Program-made: the position numbers and the translations under genes | In this document: piece by piece, positions 1 to 9,180 of the stretch | How positions within the stretch are numbered: position 1 is the stretch's first letter | How the letters are laid out: the number at the start of each line of letters is the position of its first letter | The notes under the pieces: model-generated | What the model was told of the DNA's origin: nothing | The model's database searches: none | Seen by the model: only the letters and a program-made list of their open reading frames with translations | NCBI GenBank assembly: GCA_043381765.1 | Contig: JBHJMP010001674.1 | Location: forward strand, 1-24,013 | Origin: Collodictyon triciliatum | Taxonomy: Eukaryota; CRuMs | Direction of reading: 5' to 3' | Length of the DNA: 24,013 nt

Positions 1-93
<93 letters not shown>

Positions 94-161
94 AAAAAAA
101 CAAAAAACAAAAAAACAAAAAAACAAAAAACAAAAAAACAAAAAACAAAAAACAAAAAAAA
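1..161. repeat. Poly(A) run grading into (A6-7C)n repeat
   Basis: The first 92 bases are all A, then single C residues appear every 7 or 8 bases up to about 161. It is low-complexity DNA lying about 90 bases upstream of the first start codon. Its position at the very edge of the window suggests a contig end or an assembly collapse point. Confidence 0.95.
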
Positions 162-253
162 GGAAGGATTTTCTTGTGTAACATATATCCTTTATTCTCG
201 ATATCTTTTCTCTCATCCTCCCCGCGTAACTCAAACTATTCGGGTCTGTTAGA

Positions 254-1447
254 ATGCCTCGGCGCAAGACGAAGACCGCCGAAGATGAAAGTAAAGCTGT
301 GCACGTAGACGTGGAAGTCCGTTTGGACAGCGCAGAGGAGTTTGTCGAAGAAGAATTAGCCGAAGAAGAAGAATTGAATGAAGAAGAATTGGTTGAAGAA
401 GAGCCGGGGGAGGACGACGAAGATGAAGCTGGTGAAATGGTGGAAGAGGAAGAAGAGGGAGAAGAGGAAGAGGAAGAGGAAGAAGATACAGACAACGACA
501 ACGACAATGACAGCGATAATGATAATGATAATGATAATGACAATGACAATGACAACGAGAATGAAAACGACAATGATGTCGATAACGATAACGAAAAAGA
601 GGGTGGTGAAGGTAGAGGTAAGAACTCTTCGACCAAACTTCGTGGTCGAGTGGAGCGGCGAAGAAATTTTAGCTTGAAGCCAGGCATTCGGGCAAGTGAC
701 TCACATCTTCCTACACTACCGATGACCCGTATCCGTAGATTGATCCGACTAGACCAGGTATCATCGGAGCAGTTTGTCACTTTCTTTCCTTTCCTTATAT
801 CTCTTGTCTGTCTGTTCTTCTTCGCTAGCTCAAATATCGGATTTGATTTTTACTTATGAGCTCGGCATCAAATGTTCGTTTACTCATTCTCGGTATGATT
901 TTATCAGGGGCATATAGAACCATTCAGAATGATGTAGAGTGATGTAGAGTGATGTAGAGTGATGTAGAGTGATGTAGAGTGATGTAGAGTGATGTAGAGT
1001 GATGCAGAGTGATGTAGAGTGGTGTAGGGCGATACATAAGATTGAAAATGTTCGCTGGATAGCTCCAACTACGGAGAAAAATATGGACAATACCTCAGTA
1101 AATTCTCTATTGTTTAAAGGACATCAAGACGGTGAGCGCGGACGCATATTATCTGATAACAAAAGCCACGGTAAAAATTATCTCATTGCACATAAAAGAA
1201 AAAGTGGATGATTGACAACCAAGGCAGAAAATATGCCGGAGAACCCTCAAATAATTTACTTCTCGAGAACACTTTCCCATAAAAAAAATATTACTGTCAC
1301 CTCATGTCACACAATACCTAACAAATAATGCTCATATAACAATTATTCTGTTAATGCACCAGGAACTCTTTATTGAAAAGCTTGTCGATGGTGGAAATAA
1401 ATATGCTCAAAAAGAAAGTGGAAAGAGGCTGGTTTATAGACACATAT
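254..1447 (+). CDS. Histone-fold protein, POLE4/Dpb3/CHRAC-like, acidic N-terminus (3' end uncertain)
   Basis: Three exons join in phase: 254-757, 1120-1170 and 1363-1447. Residues 1 to about 120 are extremely acidic, with Glu-rich blocks followed by an Asp-Asn repeat. Residues from about 150 give a histone fold: LPMTRIRRLIRLDQ (helix 1), then DIKTVSADAYYLITKAT and ELFIEKLVDGGNKYA (long central helix), then KRLVYRHI (loop 2 and the start of the last helix). This pattern matches the NF-YC-like half of DNA polymerase epsilon subunit 4, Dpb3 and CHRAC subunits, which pair with an NF-YB-like partner to bind DNA. Subunit identity is inferred, not proven. The final helix is not certain: a possible fourth exon starting at 2363 (frame open to 2583) restores a D...FL signature but then runs into a Lys/Asn/Thr repeat, and the implied 915-base intron is long for this window. 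The start codon is the first ATG of the open frame. Confidence 0.72.
485..596 (+). repeat. Imperfect codon repeat encoding Asp-Asn tract
   Basis: Repeats of GA(C/T)AA(C/T) encode alternating Asp and Asn with some Glu inside the first exon of the histone-fold gene. The third codon positions vary, so the tract is not a fresh microsatellite expansion alone. Acidic tracts of this kind are common in histone-binding nuclear proteins. Confidence 0.85.
931..1030. repeat. 10-base minisatellite (GATGTAGAGT)x10
   Basis: Ten head-to-tail copies of a 10-base unit. Eight are identical, one differs by one base (1001-1010) and the last is degenerate (1021-1030). It sits in the first intron (758-1119) of the histone-fold gene. 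The unit length is not a multiple of three, so an unspliced reading would cycle through all three frames. Confidence 0.97.
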
Positions 1448-2362
1448 GTGAGTTTCTTGCTGCATTTAAGCAAAATTTATTCGGGTGTAATCGCTCTTTT
1501 GAAATACTTCTAAACGTAATCACATAAAATAGTCATCCTCATCATTTTGCCATATTTTAGAGCTAGGACATTTCTAAAGACATACCCATTCTCACATATA
1601 TAATTTTCCAATACTCAAAACAGCTCGGCTTGTTTACAAGGACGATTCTTTAACATTTTTGAGAGGTACATCCTAATATCCACCATTTTAATTAAATATG
1701 TTACTCGCTTAATTTAGAGAAATTATCGAAAACCTTGCTTTCTCCAAATAAAATAATCCTTCAATTACTCCTTTTTATTTTTATCCCTTTCGACTTGTCT
1801 AAATACACTGTCGCATTCAAATTACACCTTTAAATTAATGAAGAGTCTCATGAAAATAGAATTCATATTGCACCCATCTGAGCAAACAAAGAAGGCGAGA
1901 GAAGAGGGCCTTCTCAAATTACAGATAAATCACATACCTGAGAACCCAAAATAGAGGCACTAATCTATACAATAAATTAATAAATAGCAATTACATGACA
2001 AGTATCTCTACGAAGGAATTCCCTAAATCATAGCGATAGTAGTAATAGTAAAACAGTACAAACAAGGCGACGGTGATTCTTTGAAGTGAATGCTTAAGGA
2101 CTTTTTTCCCTTCTTTATTCGATACAAAGATACCAAACAATCTATATATTTTCTCATGGAGGAGACGAAAGCTTCTAATCCTTTTGTTCTGCAATGGTCG
2201 TTTTTATTTTATTTTTAGGTACTCACCATGATATTTTCACAACTAGTTAGTCCTTTAAACACCCTCATTGGCCTTGTTCTTGTTCCTCCTCTCTTTCCTC
2301 CCCTCAGTTTTGTTACTTGTTGCCCTTTTTCTGTGTCTTTGTTTCATCTTCGCCGCACTCAG
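1448..2362. other. AT-rich stretch without a supported gene
   Basis: This is either the third intron or the 3' flank of the histone-fold gene. I see no convincing exon here. A short minus-strand open frame at 1991-2194 has biased composition and no recognisable family. A diverged copy of the 24-base repeat lies at 2102-2130. Confidence 0.5.
2102..2130. repeat. Diverged copy of the 24-base T-rich repeat
   Basis: A T run followed by CTTTATTCGATACAAAG. It differs by a few bases from the copies at 2787-2810 and 4113-4136. No direct repeats are visible around it. Confidence 0.5.
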
Positions 2363-2414
2363 CTTGGAACGGACGTCCTGGAGACTGCGCAGATTTCTTG
2401 CGTTTAACAGCCAC

Positions 2415-2491
2415 GAAAAACAAAACAAACGAAAACAAAACAAACGAAAACAAAACAAACGAAAACAAAACAAACGAAACCAAACGAAACC

Positions 2492-2520
<29 letters not shown>
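2415..2520. repeat. 15-base minisatellite passing into (AAAAC)n
   Basis: About four copies of a 15-base unit (GAAAACAAAACAAAC) run into a pure AAAAC pentanucleotide array. If the tentative fourth exon of the histone-fold gene is real, this tract would encode a KNKTNE-type tail. It may equally be non-coding. Confidence 0.9.
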
Positions 2521-2522
<2 letters not shown>

Positions 2523-2615
2523 AAATATAAAAATAAAAACGAACAAGAAAGTAATAAAAGCGACTTGTAAAACTGAATCATAACACAAGCATAAGTAAAA
2601 TACAACATAGACAAG

Positions 2616-2649
2616 TTTTTTCTCTCCTTTCCTTTATTCGATTCACAAC
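2616..2649. repeat. Partial copy of the 24-base T-rich repeat
   Basis: Contains TTTCCTTTATTCGATTCA, an 18-base exact match to the copies at 2787-2810 and 4113-4136, with a longer interrupted T-rich lead and a different 3' end. No flanking direct repeat is evident. Confidence 0.6.
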
Positions 2650-2786
2650 TGGTGGTATTGTATTCATCTATATAGTTAGATGGCTATAATATCAACTGCC
2701 AGAACCCATCGCATATTTTCTTTCCTGTATTATTTTGCCCCTTTAATCTGCTACTATTACTATAGTTATAGTAATTATTATTCTTA

Positions 2787-2810
2787 TTTTTTCCTTTATT
2801 CGATTCAAAG
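2787..2810. repeat. Full copy of the 24-base T-rich repeat
   Basis: Identical over 24 bases to 4113-4136: six T, then CCTTTATTCGATTCAAAG. Read on the minus strand it ends in AATAAAGG plus a short A run, like the 3' end of a retrotranscribed RNA. ATTATTATT occurs on both sides but is too simple to call a target duplication. Confidence 0.75.
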
Positions 2811-2816
2811 ATGATG

Positions 2817-2912
<96 letters not shown>
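2817..2912. repeat. (TTA)32 microsatellite
   Basis: An uninterrupted trinucleotide array of about 96 bases directly upstream of the TFIIIC gene start codon at 2919. It lies in the 5' leader or promoter, or in a leader intron. Confidence 0.97.
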
Positions 2913-2918
2913 GGCCAG

Positions 2919-5900
2919 ATGAGCTCGCCAACAGGAAACGGCGAGCCCGACTCTTCCTTGATCAAAGGGACGATCCCTGCGCAGTCGTTTGTATGTGTCG
3001 AGTATCCGGGCCGTGTTCAGAATCCTGACGAAGCCGTAAAAACTCTTCGTGGAGCAGATTGTGTTTTAAAGGTTTATTTGACCCACTTCAGTTTTCCAAG
3101 CGCTTTGAAAGGCGTATGCATACCAAAGATTCCTTTATTTCAGCTTTTACTTCTTTTTATTTGTCCATTCTTGTCATCAGATTATTTAGGTTGATCGCCT
3201 GTGGGACTGTTTATATCGGTGTAGAGTATGTTCTCTCCACCGCTACCACATCAACATTTCCGTAACCTCATCATATCATGAAGGCTGCCGAGACTAATCG
3301 GCCACTGCGGCTCTTTCTTCGTCCAGAGGACTCGTTTTGCAAACCTATACACGGCCATGTCTCACAAACGAGAAGGATTCTTATCAAGGTTCATATAAGC
3401 GATCGAATCCCATATAACATCAAAGATTTGAACAAACATCTGGCTTTTTAATTTAAACTTTTTTTATTATTAAAAAAATCCAATCTGTGCAAATCGAGAG
3501 GAAGAGTATGAAAAGCTGCATCGTGCCATGGTTCACTTGAATCACTTTGATCTCGTCCATTCTTGTGATTTATCAGGTAACCAGAAGAGTAAAGACGGAT
3601 TCAAACCAAACTGATCAAGATACAGTCGCGGCTTTCGGAGAACAAATGCCAGAGTTTCATGCGAAGGTGGTTGGAACTGTCGGAAAAGTGATTCGTTTCG
3701 AAGGTTTAAATGATCATGCCATAATTGTAATCATTGTTATATTTCAGTATAAAAGTCACACACAATCTTAAAATGAGTACCAGTGCCTTTTTTTTCTTTT
3801 TATTTTTTTTTTTGGTTTGAATGTTTTTTGTTCTTTTTTTTTTAAAAAAAAATATATAATAAAACATAGATGTATAAGAATGCATGTATTACTTGAAATT
3901 TAAGCCTCCTGAATGTAAATAAAGAAAATCAAACTTTGGGAAATCCAAATGTTACTTTACAATCCATTTTAATTTTAAAGAAATGGGAGACTTTCAGTAC
4001 CTTCTTGATCCTAGTGATGCTGTGAAGACATCCTCGGCATCATTTACTCCAGGTAAGACTCATCAACTGTCATGAAGTAAATTAGATTACAAAGGAATAT
4101 TAAACTCAAGGTTTTTTTCCTTTATTCGATTCAAAGTATATTAAACTCAAGGTTAGTAGAATCCCTGAATTCATATAAAAAGTGAGTGAATTAGGTTGAT
4201 TGCCGTAGTTTTGAGAACTTTTTTCACATGAAGACCTAGATACCCCATTTGACCCTTTTCGAGAATCACTTGATGAGCCTTTGCACTTACATATACCAGC
4301 AATATCTCACAATCCAAAACCAATAAAGTACAAGTACGTATTACCTATTGCGTAAAATTCATTTATTTTGTTCAACCCTCGCATTTTGATAAAACAATAG
4401 CTAAGGGTCTCAGTTAATCTTGAATGTAATATTCTCTGATGCTATTTTCTTCTAGCTTCCAATCAAATCTGTACTTTAAGAAATTTTTAGAGAGTGGTAA
4501 ATCATTAGATGAAGTAAGTAACCATCACATGATATTCTCCAATGCATTTATATATATATATATATTATCTTTGGTAAAGGAAGGTACTTGACGATATTTT
4601 TGCAGATAATAAAATATTCGACTAAATTAATCGTTCATGAATCAGGTAGTCCGCTCTATTAAAGAGGTAAAAAGTAGACTTAATCGGCCTATGATAGTCA
4701 TCTCGTTCCATTCTTCAGGTTATTATGCTTTCACATTATATTTGAGATTTCAGATTGTGAACCAAACCCAAATTGCCTATATGTAAACCACTTATCTATA
4801 TTCAACTAACAGACCCAATCCCTGATAAGCCATCAACCCAAGTAATCAATCACATACGCACAAGTCGTCTTTGAAGTCTTACGCACTCGATATATCCATA
4901 TTCATATCAAATACACTGACCAATATCGAAAAGATTCCACCTCCAAATGTTGACGAGGAAGCCTATATATTGGTCAAAAACATATTTGTGGACCGTCCAG
5001 TTGTTTCAAGGCTCTATTTACAGACCAAGGTACATACTAATATTTACAACTAAGTGATTTGATACAAGCATTATATTCAAGTGATATCTTTTGAAAAGAA
5101 ATCTCCAATTCAAAAAAGCAATAATAAAAATGAAAGTGAAATTAAAGATTCAAGTAAAAAGTAAAATAAAATAGAAAAGTCGAATTAATCTGAATTAAAT
5201 ATAATATAATAAATTGACATTAATTCTCATATCTCATTTTTTTTAAAAAACAAACAAAAACTAGTTGCCACCTGAACACCATACGAAACTCAGAAGGTAT
5301 GAGCGCATATATCATATCATTCAAACTACCACACATAATAATTATTCAATCTAGCAACTTACCTATAAATGACTCAACTGCATGACCAGGCTCCTCCCAT
5401 ATTTCTCATACATGTTCCAGTCAGGCCCCTGGAGATCATTTTACATTCGTTTCGGGTACGACCCTCGGGCGAGCCCAGAAAGTAGAATGTAAGTTATGTC
5501 TATAAAATAAGGTTTTCGATTATATCTAGAATATAAAACTCATTACTGCCGTGCAAATGGTGGCCTATTTTACTTTGTTTTTCGTTTTCAGTTTTTTTTC
5601 TATATTTGATTAATTGATTTTTATTTTTAGATTTTATAGTGAATCTGTATGACCAACTTACTCAAAGCCATAATTTAAGCTTAATTTTAAATGTAGCTAT
5701 CAAGCTTTTGATTTTCGCACTCCCCCTGCTTTCAGTAATTTTATAAATAGACTTCGGCCTGATAGCCTCAAATTAGCCAATTCTATTCTGCATCAAGGTT
5801 TTTACTCGCAATACTAGACCAGTATCTCCAATATTCTTCCTTCCCTTGCCTTAATCCTCTCTTATTTAATTTTTTAAATATAAAATGACCAAAAAAATTC

Positions 5901-8153
5901 AATCAACATCATTTTATAGGAGAAGATTTTTCCATTAGTGAACCAAGCACCCAGAGGTGAGCGATTTTAATCATATTAGATGTTTCAGACAAACATACTA
6001 TTTTTGTTATAATATCAAATTCTTTTTCGAATCCAAGCTTGGAACTTCACACACCAATATCAAATTCTTTTTGCATATCATTAATTATTGTTTGCACAAT
6101 GAGCAGGGCCACAACGGCTGATTTTATATCATTCTCTGCTTTACCTCAGCAACGTCAAATTTTTTTTCAGGTGAGTAACAAAAATGAGTGTCAATTTTTT
6201 CTCTAAAAGACATATGGATTGCATTTTAATAAATATGGAATGTAAAAAAAAATGACAAATGCAGGTTTGCGATTTAGAAGGACTCGATATTCAAGAAATA
6301 GTTCAATGTGAATATCCGACCATTGCTAAGGCTGATGTAAATATTTTTTTTTAATTGGGGATAACACATCATTAAGTTTAATATTGATTTTATTAATTAC
6401 ATATTCGAAATGAAATTGTTGTTTTGAAAACTATCAACACCAAAATGTATAAATGTATGAATATATCATACTATATTCGTCTTACAACATTTAGGAGAGG
6501 CATGGCTGGTATCCTTCGGACATAATAACAAAATTGAAAGAAACAATGAAGAAAAAATTCTATGACCTCATTCGTGCCTCTGGATATGGTGGGTTACCAA
6601 TCAGAAGAAAAAACCATCCCCAGATTGTTTGATTTGTCATGTAAAAACATTCTAACAAAGACAAGTGTGAAAATATGACACAAATTTCATCATCTTCCTG
6701 TAGACCCGGCTACACTTATTAATAAGAAGCATCAGCGTGCCCCTATCCGAAATCACCACAAACAGAGAGCCAGAAAGCACGAAGAAGCTTCGAGACAGCT
6801 AACTATGACAGGAGTTCCGCGAGAATCTATCGGGACAACGTAATTTTATCCTTCCAATCGAATGCTCTTAAACAACAACAAACAACCAATCATAATAATA
6901 ATAATAATATAAAGCCCAAGTATTCGCCAATTTTTTTTTAAAAAAAAGCACTGCTATTAAAATTTGAATGTAAAGATGTTCATATATGGATTACTTCTTT
7001 GGTTCTACTTCAGATATCCATATCTAAATAGAAGGGCTGATTTATGATTTCTTTCTCCTTATGATATAGTAGCATTTCTATTGAACACTATCAAACTCAC
7101 AATACCTTTATGACCCCATTCGGTTTGATAGATTGAAAGAAGGTGGCTGGAAAAAGCTAAGTAATTTGGACGTGCTGTCGAGAAGTGCCTCTAATATGTC
7201 AAACGTACTGGAACTATCTACAAAAGAATCAGTTGCAGATTACGACAGCGAATTCCATTCCCAGTCATTGACAAGAGAGCAAGACGACAATTCGATGAAT
7301 GAAAGCGATAGCTTCGACTCCAACCAGGATTTTTATGGCGAAGAGCCTCTGACAGATAGCGATGACTTTGAGCAAGATGAAGGGAACGACAACCATACGA
7401 CAGAAAACTCTGACCAGTTCGATAGAGGCGGATACACAACAGATGAATTCACATCAGCTTCGTCTCTACCGACAGGTTCCTCCCTACTTGGTGGACATGA
7501 CAGGTGGAAGAAATCTTCGTATAATTCCATACAGGCGTCCATTCGTGAGTCACACAGAAGAAAGCGCGCAAGATATGAGAATGCACGTTTCATTGAGACT
7601 GTAGATGACCCGAAGCCAATTAGAACAACCATGCCAGTAACAGCTATATCTCATTCACTTATCTATTTGTCCATTAGTTATTCATTCGTTTTATTTTCTG
7701 TAAATATCGCCTTTATTATGTCAAAATAAGATATCTCGTTGGTTGAGTTTCCACAAAATACTTTGATAGTAATTAGTTTCCTTTAATTCCTTTATGCTAT
7801 CTTTATTGGCATGACCAGTATTATCATTGTCATTATCATTATCACCATTATTGTTATTGTTATTGTTATTGTTATTGTTATTGTTATTTCATAAAATAGT
7901 AAATATACATTATATGTACTTAGACACCTCAAAGCACCGAAGCTCTTGGAGGTCCCCAGTTAGATGGTAATCAAGCATCCTACTTTCCACGCTGCAAACA
8001 CTACACTTTTCCTTTATTGCTTTATCTTCTGATTTACTCATTTTTGAGAAAAAATTGTAATTACTAATATATTGCCCCAAACATATCAACTCCTGACTAT
8101 CTCCAAATCCACCTGTGCCATTCTTAGATAGTAGCGGGGCTTTATTTGTCTAA
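2919..8153 (+). CDS. GTF3C5: TFIIIC subunit 5 / tau95-like (general transcription factor IIIC)
   Basis: TFIIIC binds the A/B boxes of tRNA genes and recruits TFIIIB for RNA polymerase III; this subunit contacts the A box. Twenty exons join in phase (1,968 nt, about 655 residues): 2919-3071, 3284-3388, 3577-3703, 3981-4052, 4234-4333, 4456-4513, 4646-4718, 4813-4841, 4934-5029, 5265-5296, 5390-5488, 5751-5797, 5920-5956, 6107-6170, 6265-6336, 6495-6588, 6704-6839, 7132-7636, 7924-7966, 8128-8153. Family signatures: VCVEYPGRVQN near residue 26, LRLFLRPEDSF, MGDFQYLLDP, FVDRP, LLPYFSYM, GPWRSFYIRFGYDPR (about 295-310), ALPQQRQIFFQVCDL, and ERHGWYPSDII. The first part is the barrel dimerisation domain; the GPWR/FGYDPR part is the DNA-binding region. 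Residues from about 465 form an acidic Ser/Asp/Glu tail, as in other tau95 proteins. The family call is firm; short exons at 4813-4841, 5751-5797 and the last two are less certain. Confidence 0.9.
4097..4153. mobile_element. Tiny insertion flanked by a perfect 16-base direct repeat
   Basis: ATATTAAACTCAAGGT occurs at 4097-4112 and again at 4138-4153. Between them lie 25 bases, 24 of which (4113-4136) are identical to 2787-2810. The layout is that of a short insertion with a target-site duplication. On the minus strand the insert ends in AATAAAGG and a run of A, which fits a severely 5'-truncated retroposon. It lies in the fourth intron of the TFIIIC gene. Confidence 0.6.
6931..6947. repeat. 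T(9)A(8) self-complementary block
   Basis: A run of T followed directly by a run of A. The same arrangement recurs at about 3834-3852, 5237-5250, 17491-17504, 19774-19790, 21955-21966 and 22171-22184, always in introns or spacers. Confidence 0.7.
7848..7888. repeat. (TTATTG)n microsatellite
   Basis: About seven copies of a hexanucleotide, preceded by degenerate ATTATC/ATTGTC units, in an intron near the 3' end of the TFIIIC gene (7637-7923). Confidence 0.9.
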
Positions 8154-8214
8154 TGGCAGTACATGATATTCAATTAACTATTTTTCTTATTGTTCTCTAT
8201 GCTTTTTTTCTCCT

Positions 8215-8220
<6 letters not shown>

Positions 8221-8272
<52 letters not shown>
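8221..8272. repeat. Poly(T) run at assembly gap edge
   Basis: About 52 T residues run into the first N gap. Homopolymers of this length commonly break short-read assemblies, so the length is unreliable. Confidence 0.95.
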
Positions 8273-8275
8273 CTT

Positions 8276-8597
8276 NNNNNNNNNNNNNNNNNNNNNNNNN
8301 NNNNNNNNNNNNNNNNNNNNNNNNNNNNNNNNNNNNNNNNNNNNNNNNNNNNNNNNNNNNNNNNNNNNNNNNNNNNNNNNNNNNNNNNNNNNNNNNNNNN
8401 NNNNNNNNNNNNNNNNNNNNNNNNNNNNNNNNNNNNNNNNNNNNNNNNNNNNNNNNNNNNNNNNNNNNNNNNNNNNNNNNNNNNNNNNNNNNNNNNNNNN
8501 NNNNNNNNNNNNNNNNNNNNNNNNNNNNNNNNNNNNNNNNNNNNNNNNNNNNNNNNNNNNNNNNNNNNNNNNNNNNNNNNNNNNNNNNNNNNNNNNN
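8276..8597. other. Assembly gap (N, 322 bases)
   Basis: Unknown bases bounded by poly(T) on the left and (AAAAC)n on the right. Open frames that cross it are meaningless. Confidence 1.
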
Positions 8598-8715
8598 AAC
8601 AAAACAAGACAAAACAAAACAAAACAAAACAAAACAAAACAAAACAAAACAAAACAAAACAAAACAAAACAAAACAAAACAAAACAAAACAAAGCAGAGC
8701 AAAGCAAAGCAAAGC
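8598..8715. repeat. (AAAAC)n pentanucleotide array
   Basis: A nearly pure AAAAC array from 8598 to about 8692, decaying into AAAGC-type units to about 8715. It probably continues into the gap. Confidence 0.95.
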
Positions 8716-9180
8716 AAACACATACAGCAGCATTATGCAACTATGTCCCAGTTCATATTCCCGAAACGATGTAACAAACGGACGGTTTGTGTAAAGATAA
8801 TAAACTTTGCTGGTTATATGAAAAAGTTGTGCGATTGACTCGTGTTTCTGTTATCTGGCTCATTAAAGTCCCATCTTGCATAGTGATAACATGCTAGCTG
8901 ATACTAAATATCACACTTTGATGGTATGGCTGATCTCACGGGCGAGTAGGAGACTGGGTTGTTGTTTCGTGCTCCCACATACCACTACAACCTTTTCCAG
9001 TGTTCCGGTCATTACGTTCCTATCGGTATCTATGGACAAATCCTAAATATGCAGAGCCCAAAGTACCAGAGAAATTTTCTTTATCACAACCTATGTTTTC
9101 CTTCGTTCATTTCCTTTCTTTGATTTTCCCTCTTTTATGTTTTTTTCTTTTATGATGTTTATTTGATATCGAGAAATCCA
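8716..9180. other. Spacer between convergent genes
   Basis: No exon could be supported. The stretch separates the plus-strand TFIIIC gene from the 3' end of the minus-strand Lys/Arg-rich gene. A plus-strand AATAAA at 8799-8804 could serve the TFIIIC transcript, but it lies beyond the gap, so the distance is unknown. Confidence 0.4.
9158..9163 (-). terminator. Candidate polyadenylation signal AATAAA
   Basis: AATAAA on the minus strand, 18 bases past the TGA stop of the Lys/Arg-rich gene. Position and strand fit, but the hexamer is frequent in AT-rich DNA. Confidence 0.4.

Larger units (their letters stand above)
2584..2918. other. Intergenic / 5' flank of the TFIIIC gene
   Basis: AT-rich DNA holding a partial copy of the 24-base repeat (about 2616-2649), a full copy (2787-2810) and a long (TTA)n array that ends six bases before the TFIIIC start codon. 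No TATA box or other promoter motif can be assigned with confidence in this composition. Confidence 0.6.

Noticed and set aside
2084-2194. Minus-strand frame LLHEKIYRLFGIFVSNKEGKK as a possible exon
   Set aside because: Biased AT-rich translation with no family match or splice partners.
2811-2965. Open frames encoding poly-Ile on both strands over the (TTA)n array
   Set aside because: They are products of the microsatellite. The plus-strand gene starts at 2919 after the array.
4606-4645. Possible exon IIKYSTKLIVHES in the TFIIIC gene
   Set aside because: It leaves no in-phase continuation, while starting the exon at 4646 (VVRSIKEVKSRLNRP) fits both neighbours in phase.
8153-8794. Several long open frames on both strands with poly-Phe, poly-Lys and NKTKQ repeats
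   Set aside because: They cross an N gap and consist of homopolymer and pentanucleotide translations; no codon-like signal.
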